A stretch of 64,000 bases of DNA from Bolinopsis microptera (taxonomy: Eukaryota; Ctenophora; Tentaculata; Lobata; Bolinopsidae), in the NCBI RefSeq assembly GCF_026151205.1, contig NC_087077.1:7617983-7681982 (forward strand), in the 5' to 3' direction. A program made the translations under genes and the position numbers. Of this stretch, positions 23,739 to 34,565 are shown one piece after another (position 1 is the stretch's first letter; each line of letters starts with the position of its first letter). The notes beneath the pieces were generated by a model. The model was given only the letters and a program-made list of their open reading frames with translations, had not been told where the DNA came from and searched no databases.

Positions 23739-24030
23739 TGCCTCAAAAACCGTATCATCTGGTTCCACAATCTCGGATTCATCTTCTGGACTTCAGATGT
23801 AACACGCCAAAACCAAAGTATTAAAGCTCTTTGGCAAGCATCGAGTACGATACGACGCGCAATTGTGCTTGAAGTGACGACGCGCACGAGCGATAAGGAG
23901 CTACTTATCGCTCGATCGACCGAGCGATAAGTCCGCGCGGCACCCGACTACCATGAGCCTTATAGTTTCTCTGCCGGAACTATTGAGGGTTTACAGAGTT
24001 TCATAGTGTGAAAATGTTAACTACAGCTTA

Positions 24031-24120
24031 ACGGGTGATACTCGTAAAATATCTGTACCATATATTGGTACCGTCGACGAGTCCAACAAGGCGCGCGTCC
24101 TGGTAGGTTATAAACCTACA
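24031..24120. repeat. Dispersed repeat D, copy 1
   Basis: GGGTGATACTCGTAAAATAT ... GACGAGTCCAA ... GCGCGCGTCCTGGTAGGTTATAAACCTACA. Related sequences occur at 34455-34565 (inverted), 49790-49840 (partial) and 53770-53860. The GTAGGTT-ATA-AACCTAC end can form a hairpin. A non-autonomous interspersed element of unknown class. Confidence 0.7.
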
Positions 24121-24408
24121 AACTACAGCGTGCCTTTTAGTTTTTGTGAGTTACTAATATTTGAAGTTGTACCGATAACCTCAACTTCAAATGTACATGC
24201 CTGTATAAACTGCATAGTTCAAGATTTGGAAAAATAAAGAATCTTGAATTCGGATTAAAATCATTTTAAAAGAATCTTAAATTATACAGGTTCAAAAAAA
24301 TGTGAAAATTTAGTTCTTTTCTCAATAAATTACAGATCTTTCGATTTGGTCAGATACAAGTTCCACTGAAATCCATAGACACACGACGTGTTTTCAACTC
24401 TCAAATTC

Positions 24409-27400
24409 TCAAACAGATATGGTCTTGAAAATGTTAAAATTGTCAAGAGATGTCGTGATTAGTACTCCTTCGATGTGCGGATGCCAGTGCAATTCTTTGA
24501 TCTCCTCTTGTCCTTGGTGAATGAAAAGGAGCTGGGGTGGAACCTGAAATAGAACGGTATTAATATTTTTCAATCAAAACAAATTATGTCGTATTATGCT
24601 TAATCGAAATTCAACCAGAAAAGGGGACCTTTTATTCAGCGGTTTTTTATACAGCTTCGCCAGTCGCCTGCACCCCCTCCACCGGCCCGGCTACGACGAG
24701 ATGACAGGCCAGGCAGCGTCTGGCAAGCGTTTTCATTCACTATTTTTTAATGGTTTTTAATATATCTAACGACCCCTTTACATTGATCAGTTACTAAATT
24801 GAACTTAAAAAGGGAGCTCGATAATCATAAAAGTGGGGAGAGTACTCCCCTATTTTTATGAACTTGTATTACTAACTTATCTGTAATTCGATCTGACCTC
24901 AAGGGTCCTTGTTATCATGACCAGCCGTTATTATAATCAGTGCCCAAGCCTGGCTCAATGGCCATGTGTTTGATAATGCTCAGCCTTGCCCCGAAGGGCA
25001 CTTACAAGTGGTAAAAGTAAACTATATAGTGAAATAAGTAAGAAATAATTTTCTTGTGTTTGAATTCTGATACAAAGAGTTTATTAAAAATTGGGGAGAA
25101 TATGCAGTGTCCAGAGCTGTGTTGGTCTTGTATAAGCCACTGAATGTCATATTGCAATGTGATAAAAAGGTTTTGAATAATGTAATTGTAAACACGCGTG
25201 CCAAACCAGTTTCTTAAGGCCTCTCTTGATATCTGTGGCTTTCAGCGACTGCATACCAATTTCAAACATCAACAGAAAGCAAATCAAAGTGAAAGAGAAA
25301 GTACCTCGGTATCGTTGATAACAAGGGCTTCAGAACTCTCAACTCCGAGATCCCAGAGGGAGACCTGGTTGTCTTCACCACTAGCTCCGAATACTGAACT
25401 GTCACTCGGGTGCCACTCCACGCTCGTTATTGGGCCTGTGTGATGTTTGAAAAGTGCGGCGTGAGAGTCGAGTTTTCTGAGGTCCCATATCTTAATAACA
25501 CCATCATCTCCCCCAGACACAAGGAAGGGCTCCGATTTGTTCCAGTTGATAACGTTAACATCACTCTCGTGAGCATTGGGAACTGTGATCATACAAGCTT
25601 TGTGAGCGGCGGCTCTGTCGTCCCACACTCGGATAGACTTGTCTGTGGAGCAGGAGGAGAACACGTGCTCTTCGTTAGGACTCCACTGTATGTCCTCAAC
25701 ACTACTGCCGTGAGCACTGTAAGTCTGCTGACTGACTATCCAGTCAGACTCCCGAGGCGTCCACATGTGGATGTGTCTGGTGCAGTCTCCAGTTAGGAGG
25801 TAGCCTTGTCTAGTAGGGGACCAGTCCATCGCGTAACCTTCTTCAACGTGGCCCCCGAAAGTATAAAGAGGTTTGATCTTCTGCACGTCCTTGGAGTCCA
25901 CCTCGGTCTCTAAAGCAGACAGTTGAGGAGCTATGTCCCAGATGTGAACCTTCCCTTTCTCTGACCAGGACGCAACAAACGTCCGCGTGTCTGTCACGTG
26001 GGGGCAGATCTGTAAAATGGGGGATTATAAGAGGACAATACAGAAGAATATAGAAGAGTCCTTTTGAAATTCAGTACGCAGTTTTATTTCAGTTTTACTT
26101 CAGTACTTAAGTTGTAGTTGTGACAGAGGAATTAAGCACTTCCACGTTATTGCTTGTAAGTTTGGTCATAACAAGAGATTATAACCTACCCTGACTCGGT
26201 TCACAGCACCAGCGTGGTATATTTCAGCAGTTTTCAATATCTCCTTATCTAATGGTTCGTCTTCATCTTCATCTTCGTCTTCTGATTTCTCTTCTTCTGC
26301 TTTGGAGAATCCGTTAAATGCTATAATAATTACAATATGCCGAGAGTAAAATTTAACCGATATGATCGAACAGCATTACAACCATAACATGAAGAAGAAT
26401 CGTGTTATTTAGTCCCATAATTGAACCGTGTTACTTTTGGAATTACAGTTGAAACTATAACAAAATCTCACCATCTTCAGCTTTTGGCGGGTTTAAGTTA
26501 GATGCCTTCATGACGATAATAGAGTTCTTATTTCCCTGTTGAGCCTGAGTGCCGGCCACCATATACGCGGTGACAGGGTAGCCAGTGCGGGTACCCAGTC
26601 TGTCACGTAACACGTCAAATGAGAGGCAAGAGGCTCTGGTACGAAACTGAGGAAGGTAAGGGATTAGCTACAAACAAGAGACTGAAGACTGTTCGTCAAA
26701 CATATATGGAATAGCTGCGATCATTCTCAGACAATCAGTAGATTTTCATGCTTGAAGGAGACAAGAACCAGCTTTGAGCGATATATTTCGAAATATTTAC
26801 CCGACAACAGAAGTCCAACTGGACAAGAGCTGACTAAAAACTTAGACATTTGATGTGTACTATCAGCACAATCACGTGACATGAAAATAAACTTCAGACT
26901 CACCGTGTGCAGCATCTCATATGCGCTCATATCCGGTGTGAGCTGTTCTCCTGGCTGAATATCTTTCGGGAGGAACGTCTGAAATAAAGTTATGAGTTAG
27001 TTGGAGCAGATAATCGGATTCAGAGAATATCAAGAGTTGAGTTGAATTGAATTTAGAAGGAAAGCCAAATGTTAACAATAATCACCTTTCACCTTCTGTG
27101 CCTCATTGTCATCTTTAGTGTCTTCTGTATCTTCTGAAAACATTGCCATAATTAGCTGTATTTAATAAGTATTCTAGACAAAAATTGTTTGTATCAAAAA
27201 TATATGGGTTGGGGCAAACTGATCTTGGAGGATACCCTCTAGCTTGAATAATTATGACTATGAATAAACGTACGATTTACAGAAATTCCAGCTAAGCTAG
27301 GCCAGCTAGGTGCATGAATCGTGCGCGGCGCGGCAAAATGTTAATGAAATTGTTGATTATTCGGGCGCTTTCTGAGCGAACAGCGTCTCGCGTCTGACGC

Positions 27401-30400
27401 TAACACAATTATTCGCGTGTTCCAAAGATTTGCCACCACACATGTTCGTAAGGAAGAAATGATCGCTGGAGAAAATGCTATAATTTGACAATTTCAACGA
27501 TGTCTCCAATTTCACATTTGAAACTCTACAGAAATTTTACCGAAGCAGAAAATCAAATACCCTTCATTCTCATGATGCGTTGAAGTTCCCAGTACATTTC
27601 ACATTTTGTTCCAAAAAAACACCGAGAGGACATATTATATATGCATATATAATATATATATAAATATAATATGTATATATTGTGTGCACCATTTGGCAGT
27701 CGAGAAATCACTCTGCAAGTGATATATAGAGTGAGCAATATCATAGGTGAGAGATGAGGCATACAGACAGGTAAGGACGCCTGAATGAAAAGGCAGGAAG
27801 AATGTAGCCCGGTGACTGGTGAAGCTGAAAGACTGTTCTGAAGTAAGGGTCAGGGTAGCGGAAGATATCTATCTGGGGCGTGATATTAGTGAAAGTGACA
27901 AGCACACATGACCTCTGATGAAGGTTTGAGGTGATCCAAAGTTTAGAATTTTTATTCCTCCAAACTTGAGCTGCTTCTCTTGAAGAGGTTTTCACAATTC
28001 CGTATAACTGTGATCATTGAAATTGTTCCAATTTTGTAAATTTTTGAGTCAAAACTAAAACTGAGTAAAAATTGCGTCAGCAATCCCCTAGCCTTCATGT
28101 CTCGTTTTGTATCCGGCTAAAGTGACCATTTAATAGCGTGATTTCATTTTTACTTCGCAAGGAAGATCGTTCTAATAACAGTTTAACTAGAGTAACCAAT
28201 GCAACTTAGGCTATTTTATTATCTGTCTCTCATTTGTGGCAGACAACTTCCTCTACTACTACTAAATCAGATTTCAGAACTAAGTCCGATCTACAGGGGT
28301 ACACCACATACCCATCTACATGTAGAGGTGTATGTGGTGTAGATCGGACTTATTTCTGACTGTATGTAGTTTCTCACTAGACTTTATCCTAAATTGGTTC
28401 AGTAATATTAACAACTTTGTCTCACTAAACTTATCCCAAATTGGTTCAGTAATATTAACAACTTTGTCTCACTAGACGAGACTTTGTCCCAAATTGGTTC
28501 AGTAACATTAACAACTTTGTCTCTTCGGCCTCGTTTCCCCGAGACTCTTAGTGGGAGATTCTAGATTGAATGTTACGCTGTAATCCTTCAGAGGCACAAT
28601 GTACAAAGGTAGGAATTTGACGCGGTGAGTGACGTTTTCAGCGGCCAATCATACAGACCTGATCCATACATATTATATTTAGACTTGTTAGGTTGTAAGG
28701 ACTTAGCGAGTCTTCGTGTGTTTAGAAGTTTGATGACGATTTTGTTTATTTGCAGCTTTTTGTTACTGGCACTTTGTTCAGATATCCCAGTGATACTAGC
28801 GCTCATAATTTAATTCACATGAGGTTCAGAATACATGAACTATTAAATTGCAGTAAGCTTCTTATCTTCATTACAGTACAGCTGAAAGTGTCTACTACTC
28901 TACTAATCACTATATATACACAATTCAATAACATTTAGCTTGATCCGACTATCCAAACTATCAAATAAATGTGAAAATGAACCTCCATTTGAAAAAAATG
29001 AACGCGAATATTTTTCGAGTTGACAAATTCCTCGAACCAGTGGTGGTACTAAGTCATACCAGAAGGAAGTATTTCAATTAGGCACTCAGTGACTGAGCTA
29101 TTAAGGCCAACGTTTGCACACTGACTTTTGGCCCACCCTGTACATATTTAATCTCTGTATCTACCCTATTCAGTGTTCGAATAATCTTGTATGGTTGGGC
29201 TTTGAATTTTACTGCTAGTACGTTTACTGCGAATTGTGAGTCACCATTTTACTCTTACATGGGTTAAATTCATGTGCAGTTTCAATTTAAAATCTAACAA
29301 TCGAATTCGTGACGTCACTTTAGCTCTATAAATGTCCTTAGGGTTTGGTATTAAAATGGTTTCTGTAAACCACGTTTCACGGTAGTTTCACGTACAAATA
29401 AGACAGAACATTCGATTGAATTGCTGCACAAGGCTTCTTTATACTTAACAAGGGGTTGTGCTTTAGCCGTGTTTTTGATGCCTATTATATCTTAGTTCAT
29501 GGAAACCAAATGTTCTCAGTTCATGTCTTCATCATGATCTAATATGTACATATTATTATTATATAAAATATAGTAGATATAACTATATATTAGATTAATG
29601 ATAGATTATTATTAACATATTGTATTCTGGACCCTCTAACCGGAGAATTGTGACAACAACTGATTCGGTGGCTGAGCAGGAGCAGTAGTTATAGTCCCTG
29701 GGCCATTGTCATTATAATCTCCCACAATTTGGTAATAATAAAGGTCGTGTGCCGGTCGGACCATCGCTACCTTAAAATCATTGTAGTAAATTGTACCGCT
29801 ATATTCTGCAACATATTGAGCCAAGCTAACTACTGCGTATAGTGTGGCTAAAGCTTTGCTCCTTTTACGAGATCTACATTTGCTGTTATTTTCTGACATA
29901 ACCGAAAAGTGCCAAATATTTTTGTGATTTTTGCCACAATAACCTGCCTTTAATTGTAAACATTTATATTAAATTACTACCCAATCACAACTTCTCGAGC
30001 TAACCAGCACACTCAGCTCTGGTGGTAAAAGTTTGTAAAATCTAAACCCAACCTAGCTTAGAAATCATGAACATGACAGAGGCCCATGGAGGAGCAGTCT
30101 ACATGACGGATATTTATGACTCACATGTCAAGTCCTACCCAAACTACACTGGTATAACTACTCCCTACCCTGCCCTTGACTACTCATTCGGCTGCCTCCT
30201 ACTCCTCAGTGCTCTGGTCGGTATCTCCGGCAACATCTTGGGAGCCATCTTCTTCTCCTCAGTCTCCTACACTACTCAGAAGGATTGGGTAGCCTTACTC
30301 TATACCATCATCTGTATTATAGACAGCATCACCTCCATCGCACACCTACCAGTAGCTATAGCCCTGTTCAGAGGAAGGAGACCGGGGGTGTTCAGCGAAC

Positions 30401-31651
30401 ACTGGTTCTGTGCTCTCTGGGGAACTCTCTACACTGTCCTCCAGAAACTGTCCATATTCCTGGTTCTGCTTCTCAGCACATTCCGGACTGTCATAATAGT
30501 GAACCCTCTCAATAAAATCCGGATAAAAACAGTGAGGAACAGTGTGGTGTGGTACGTGATAATCCTGGTCCTGATCCCGGTAGTTCAGTACGTGATAACA
30601 CCTCTCCGGGGAGAGTTCAAGTACTCCTGGGACGGTGCTTACTGTTTCTACAACTTTAGGATGAAGTTCGAGCACGCTGTGAACCTAGTCCTAGTTGGAC
30701 TGCCACCCATCCTAACCTTCATAACTCTGCTAGTAACCATCCTTAAACTGAACACTGAACGACTCGCGTGTGTTGGTGAACCTAGAACTACTATCCAGGA
30801 GTGGAAGCATCGAGCCAGTATAACGATAGCAATGTTCACAACCCTCTTCCTGGTGTGTAACATCCCCCTCTTTATCAACCTAATGCACAACATGACTACA
30901 AGGTTCTTTGGGGTGAAGTACCCCGGGGTTTACTTCAGTACTCGATTCATGTTCTGGTATTCCTGGCATATAGCCAAGATGGAGAGTGTTGTGGTGAATG
31001 CGGCTCTTAATCCGGTGCTGTATTATTATAGAATGAGAAAGTTTAGGGTGTGGTTTAACCAGGTTGTAACCACAATACCTGCTAGGATCATTAACCTGAG
31101 GTTACCCCGGTACACACCGTCAGATAGGTCTAATGTCAGGTGGTTTGCGGTACCTTGAAGTGGTGAGATTTGAAGACTCATGGAAAAGGGGAAACAGATC
31201 AACGTGTTTTGGACTCCATGACGAGAAAAAACTGGATCATGTATCCCTCTAAATTGTTAATTGACCTTATTAGGAATCGCATTATCAATGTTACCCATGA
31301 ATTTAATAATTTATGTGCGAAATACCTCACTCATTGATTCAGAGGAAATTGTATTTGTGAATTGTTTAAGTTTGAAACTTTGTAAAAACAGACTGCTTTA
31401 CGTGATAAGTACATTTTTCTTTATTTGTATACATTCGTGCCCTTATGCTGGCCCCAAGTTGACCTTTTAGAGGCAATTGTAAGTGAATTTCAGAAACTCT
31501 ATAGAACTCTATTATAAATATTCCATTAAAATGGACAGTTATTAAATTGTTCTGAATGAAGTTACGGTAAAAATCAATAATAATTAAACCAACCTGTTTC
31601 CTCTATTTGCTTTTTCCCTTCCTCCATTTCTTCACCGGGTTCTCCCATCAT
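24409..31651 (-). CDS. GRWD1: Glutamate-rich WD repeat protein 1 (histone chaperone, Rrb1-like)
   Basis: Seven coding exons in 5'-3' order: 31651-31594, 27133-27093, 26978-26904, 26646-26472, 26320-26190, 26009-25305, 24543-24409. All introns are GT-AG and the phases join to 440 codons, giving 439 aa (close to the 446 aa of the human protein). Order: acidic N-terminus; conserved [13 protein letters not shown] block; Glu/Asp-rich stretch at about 124-144; GAVNRVR; then WD40 repeats ending WDI, WTP, WDD, WDL, WDL between about 180 and 380; and the C-terminal ELHWHPH ... FKTISV. The family binds histones and ribosomal protein L3 in nucleolar ribosome assembly. Intron 1 (4.46 kb) hosts a GPCR gene on the opposite strand. 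ATG choice: two adjacent ATGs at 31651 and 31648, the first is used. Confidence 0.95.
28273..28358. repeat. Long imperfect hairpin in GRWD1 intron 1
   Basis: AAGTCCGATCTAC (28282-28294) pairs with GTAGATCGGACTT (28339-28351), and ACACCACATAC (28301-28311) with GTATGTGGTGT (28330-28340). The loop is itself palindromic (CTACATGTAG). Could be a small foldback element or a hairpin RNA. No expression evidence. Confidence 0.5.
28372..28523. repeat. Three ~50-bp tandem repeats
   Basis: The phrase TTGGTTCAGTAA recurs at 28394, 28441 and 28494 within units sharing TTAACAACTTTGTCTC. Located in GRWD1 intron 1, no function seen. Confidence 0.85.
28935..29140 (-). mobile_element. Tc1/mariner-like element end (inverted copy)
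   Basis: Reads, on the minus strand, ACAGGGTGGGCCAAAAGT next to TA and follows the 2662-2866 sequence with substitutions and small indels. A solo end inside GRWD1 intron 1. No transposase. Confidence 0.6.
29636..29899 (-). CDS. Hypothetical 87-aa ORF
   Basis: ATG to stop on the minus strand within GRWD1 intron 1, 168 bp before and divergent from the GPCR start. Basic N-terminus (KCRSRKRSK), a moderately hydrophobic segment ([15 protein letters not shown]), and a Pro-rich C-terminus. No family recognised. It could be a small gene, an alternative exon of GRWD1, or chance. Confidence 0.25.
   Translation of the reverse strand: MSENNSKCRSRKRSKALATLYAVVSLAQYVAEYSGTIYYNDFKVAMVRPAHDLYYYQIVGDYNDNGPGTITTAPAQPPNQLLSQFSG
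30067..31158 (+). CDS. Class-A (rhodopsin-like) G-protein-coupled receptor, intronless
   Basis: 363 aa in a single exon. Seven hydrophobic segments at about 41-64, 74-100, 114-146, 160-178, 204-228, 249-273 and 296-322. Class-A marks: GN in TM1, Cys115 and Cys193 placed for the TM3-ECL2 disulfide, Trp162 in TM4, Pro in TM5, FLVCNIP in TM6 and NPVLYY (315-320) in TM7. The DRY position reads TFRTV, so the acidic residue is missing, and TM6 lacks the usual Trp of CWxP. N-terminal sequons NMT and NYT suggest an extracellular glycosylated tail. The ligand cannot be predicted. The gene lies inside GRWD1 intron 1 on the opposite strand; being intronless suggests a retroposed or lineage-expanded receptor. 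Confidence 0.88.
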   Translation: MNMTEAHGGAVYMTDIYDSHVKSYPNYTGITTPYPALDYSFGCLLLLSALVGISGNILGAIFFSSVSYTTQKDWVALLYTIICIIDSITSIAHLPVAIALFRGRRPGVFSEHWFCALWGTLYTVLQKLSIFLVLLLSTFRTVIIVNPLNKIRIKTVRNSVVWYVIILVLIPVVQYVITPLRGEFKYSWDGAYCFYNFRMKFEHAVNLVLVGLPPILTFITLLVTILKLNTERLACVGEPRTTIQEWKHRASITIAMFTTLFLVCNIPLFINLMHNMTTRFFGVKYPGVYFSTRFMFWYSWHIAKMESVVVNAALNPVLYYYRMRKFRVWFNQVVTTIPARIINLRLPRYTPSDRSNVRWFAVP

Positions 31652-31715
31652 CTTGAGTCAGGTACTAAGTACTTGCTATAATAAATCAATAATTAGTCAT
31701 AGCTTATTGAAAATA

Positions 31716-31721
31716 TTTATT
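31716..31721 (-). terminator. Polyadenylation signal for RPLP2 copy 1
   Basis: AATAAA on the minus strand, 171 bp after the P2 stop and only about 65 bp before the GRWD1 ATG. It is the only such signal in this short gap. Confidence 0.5.
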
Positions 31722-31891
31722 CATTTATCATGCTTGGGTACATTGAAAACGGTAAACTTTAAGAAAATAATATAAACAGTTAACAAGACCCAAAAAGATA
31801 AATTTTGAGGCAAGGTGGACAGCATATTCGAAGTAACTACACAATTGTTAAATAAGGGTAAAAATTAACTTAAAATTGGGGTAAATCTGAT

Positions 31892-32230
31892 TTAGTCAAA
31901 GAGAGAGAATCCCATGTCATCATCAGATTCCTCATCAGAGTCTGGTTCTGGCTCCTTCTCCTCCTCAACCTCTGCAGGGGCATCACCAGCAGCAGCGCCA
32001 CCAGATTTGGCAGCAGCACCACCACCACCACTTGGTACAGAGGCCAACTTGCCGAGTCCACTGGCTACGACCTCATCGATGCTCTTGCCGGCGAGTTGTG
32101 CCATGACAAAGGCGAGTTTTTCATCATCAACACCGACTCCAACACTGGATAGGATGGTCTTGATTTCATCAGCTGATGGACTGGCATTTCCTCCCAAGGC
32201 GGCGAGCAGGTAAGCAGCGACGTAACGCAT
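31892..32230 (-). CDS. RPLP2: 60S acidic ribosomal protein P2, copy 1
   Basis: 112 aa, single coding exon. Starts MRYVAAYLLAALGG, the standard P2 N-terminus forming the P1/P2 dimerisation helix bundle. It continues with an Ala/Gly-rich hinge (SGGGGAAAKSGGAAAG) and ends in the acidic DDDMGFSLFD tail that binds elongation factors at the ribosomal stalk. ATG at 32230 is preceded by AAAC in a good context. Encodes the same protein as copy 2. Its 5' leader contains a GTAAGT directly after a TAG, possibly a splice junction of the leader. Confidence 0.95.
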   Translation of the reverse strand: MRYVAAYLLAALGGNASPSADEIKTILSSVGVGVDDEKLAFVMAQLAGKSIDEVVASGLGKLASVPSGGGGAAAKSGGAAAGDAPAEVEEEKEPEPDSDEESDDDMGFSLFD

Positions 32231-32589
32231 GTTTAAGTCTTTGGACACGAAACGAGGACTTACCTAACAAATAGTTTTAGTTAGGGTGACTGGCTGTGGG
32301 TGACATTAAATTTCAAAATATTACAGAGGTATCATACAGAGACTGAATTACGAACACCTTCACTGCCCATTGAGGACTGATTTCCAATAGGAATATAAGA
32401 CAATCTACCATTTAGATTTAAGAAATTTATCGTTCATTTGGTGCTTCGGAGTTATTATTGGACCAGGACTTGAATTTCGCACAGTATATTTTGGACACAT
32501 TTTGAATCAACTTGTAATAAAACTGCTCCTTCAGTGAATTAAAATAAATATAAAACAGAACCGATCAAAACAAATATATTCTGAAATTT

Positions 32590-32928
32590 CTAATCAAAGA
32601 GAGAGAATCCCATGTCATCATCAGATTCCTCATCAGAGTCTGGTTCTGGCTCCTTCTCCTCCTCAACCTCTGCAGGGGCATCACCAGCAGCAGCGCCACC
32701 AGATTTGGCAGCAGCACCACCACCACCACTTGGTACAGAGGCCAACTTGCCGAGTCCACTGGCTACGACCTCATCGATGCTCTTGCCGGCGAGTTGTGCC
32801 ATGACAAAGGCGAGTTTTTCATCATCAACACCGACTCCAACACTGGATAGGATGGTCTTGATTTCATCAGCTGATGGACTGGCATTTCCTCCCAAGGCGG
32901 CGAGCAGGTAAGCAGCTACGTAACGCAT
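32590..32928 (-). CDS. RPLP2: 60S acidic ribosomal protein P2, copy 2
   Basis: 112 aa, encoding the same protein as copy 1, offset by 698 bp. The coding DNA is nearly identical; one silent difference is at 32917 (GCAGCTACG versus GCAGCGACG) and the stop differs (TAG here, TAA in copy 1). Similarity extends about 40 bp into the 5' leader and fades in the 3' flank. A strong pyrimidine-poor acceptor-like TTTAG precedes the shared leader. Which copy is expressed cannot be judged. Same stalk role as copy 1. Confidence 0.95.
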   Translation of the reverse strand: MRYVAAYLLAALGGNASPSADEIKTILSSVGVGVDDEKLAFVMAQLAGKSIDEVVASGLGKLASVPSGGGGAAAKSGGAAAGDAPAEVEEEKEPEPDSDEESDDDMGFSLFD

Positions 32929-33254
32929 GTTTAAGTCTTCAGACACGAAACGAGGACTTGACCTAAAGTGATTCACTTGGTTAAAACGGAATTTTGACAA
33001 TTCATAAAAACCTCATACGAAAAATCAAACAATTTGAATAATATGGAACTTAATTAACACAAATGAAATGTGCAGTTTAAAAGATAATACAAGTAGAAAC
33101 CTGAGAAAGAATGTCTGTAAACACAGAACAGATACAAGGAAGAAATCAACTAATCAAGTAGTTTCGTACGAAATCAATCAAACCACATCAAATCTACAGC
33201 GGTAGATAAATAATGTTAATTAATGACAATGTGTCAGTTATAACCAAGGAGGGT

Positions 33255-33610
33255 TCAATGGTATGCGGTATTTTTAATAGGTTAAGTTCGAGGTCGGTCG
33301 GTGCCGTTTTAAAGGGGGCCGGAGGGGTCTTCATCAACATTCTCTCGAAATTGATTTTACAGTTGTTTCTGATAGAGGGGAGTGAAAATCGCTTGCGCAA
33401 TACAATGACACATTTAAGCGCTCACCTTTGACTACTGGCGATAATTTCGACTAGGAACAATATTTTTCCATGGGACCAAAAGCAGCTGATATATGTCACT
33501 CCCTTCTATCAGAAACAACTATAAAATCAATTTCGAGAGAATTTTGCCGGCCCCCTTAATCTCCAACTGGACCGTACCATACCATACCGTATGTGAATTA
33601 TTAAGTTTAA
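33255..33610. mobile_element. Foldback MITE-like inverted repeat
   Basis: AAGGGGGCCGG ... CTCTCGAAATTGATTTTA ... TTTCTGATAGA (33311-33384) returns in reverse at 33497-33560, with about 110 bp between. Weaker inverted similarity (GGTATGCGGTAT versus ATACCGTATG) extends to both outer ends. No ORF. Confidence 0.65.
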
Positions 33611-34454
33611 ATGTAACGTCCACGACAGCGTTACACTACACAACTCTATTACACATTGCGGAAAGGATAATAAGAAAATGTACCAAATAGTTTACTGAGG
33701 TCACAAACAGACGCTTTCCAGTTCAATGAACAACTGGTAGCAATAAATGAGTTAAGTATCCAGAATCTCGTTTAGAAATGGAGACTAAAAACGATTTCAC
33801 ATCTGAATCCGAGCTCAACGAAAGCAAAACAAGTGTAGGAATTTAATTCAATCAGAAAATAATGTTAAGATTGAAGGTTTAATTTAAAATATTTAACCTT
33901 TTGGTGCTGTATAAAAATAACATTAATTAATTATTTGTATTATCAATTATGGTAATTGTGTACACGTGGAACGACATATCTCGAGACGATCCGCTTTTGA
34001 ACAGTCATCCACTTAACATAATTACAAATATCACAAGGGAGTATCACCTCAATAAATGAAATACAGTTTGAGAGGATAGCCGTAGAAGGCCGAAACTAGC
34101 AGAGATAAGTCAATTTCATGTGAACATGTCTACCATCGATCTTAAGATTATGCAATTGTTTATCTTGGGCCACTGTGGCTCCTTAACATCACCACCGACT
34201 TGTGTACGCAAACTCAAACTTTAATCGATTTACACTAAAACAAATTTTTTATCAACAAGGGTGGATTTAAAAAGCATAGCTACGAACTGAAAGAATCGAG
34301 CAACTAGCGCTCGATTCTAAGACTCAGCATTATCAATTATTTTGTAATGCAAACGAATATTTCAAATGCGCGCCGCGGATTAAGCAACCACAAAGATCTT
34401 AAATCAGTTTTTATTATTAATAACCTATTATATTATATATTATATATTATATGT
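33611..34454. other. Intergenic, nothing recognised
   Basis: Stop-dense AT-rich sequence upstream of the P2 pair, ending in a TATTATATATTA low-complexity run near 34420-34450. Any P2 promoter would lie left of here. Confidence 0.4.
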
Positions 34455-34565
34455 AAGTTTATAATCTACCAAGACGCGCACAGAGTTGGACTCGCCGACG
34501 GCCGAGTTGGACTCGTCAACAATTAATATTTGAGAGTTTTAATACTTTCAACACTACTATATAAC
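34455..34565 (+). repeat. Dispersed repeat D, copy 2
   Basis: TTTATAATCTACCAAGACGCGC and two GAGTTGGACTCG blocks, related to 24031-24120 and 53770-53860 in the opposite orientation. Confidence 0.55.

Larger units (their letters stand above)
13853..23959. mobile_element. Giant 10.1-kb foldback (palindromic) element
   Basis: Two long inverted arms, 13853-18023 and 19130-23959, flank a unique core of 1.1 kb. Both outer ends carry GGCTCATGGTAGTCGGGTG and are flanked by TTA (13850-13852 and 23960-23962), a candidate 3-bp target duplication. Each arm holds an outward-reading ORF, its own TATA box, an 18-bp coding minisatellite and 315-bp tandem repeats. A shorter inverted piece of the 315-bp unit lies at each inner arm end (17884-18010 and its mirror). 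Long inverted repeats built from internal tandem repeats resemble Foldback/Galileo-type elements. A TTA target with GG ends would suit PIF/Harbinger. No transposase is seen, so the class is unresolved. Confidence 0.8.
19130..23959. repeat. Foldback element, right arm
   Basis: Reverse complement of the left arm, with three extra pieces: a 62-bp tandem duplication (about 19578-19701), the hAT MITE at 22185-22472, and one more 315-bp unit. The element end matches the left end for the first 18 bp. Confidence 0.9.

Noticed and set aside
13853-23959. Polinton/Maverick element
   Set aside because: Size and inverted ends fit loosely, but there is no polymerase, integrase, ATPase or capsid gene, and the flanking repeat is 3 bp and not 6 bp.
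25410-25796. 128-codon plus-strand ORF
   Set aside because: Antisense of the large GRWD1 WD40 exon.
31914-32213. Ser/Ala-rich plus-strand ORF (also at 32612-32911)
   Set aside because: Antisense of the RPLP2 coding sequence.
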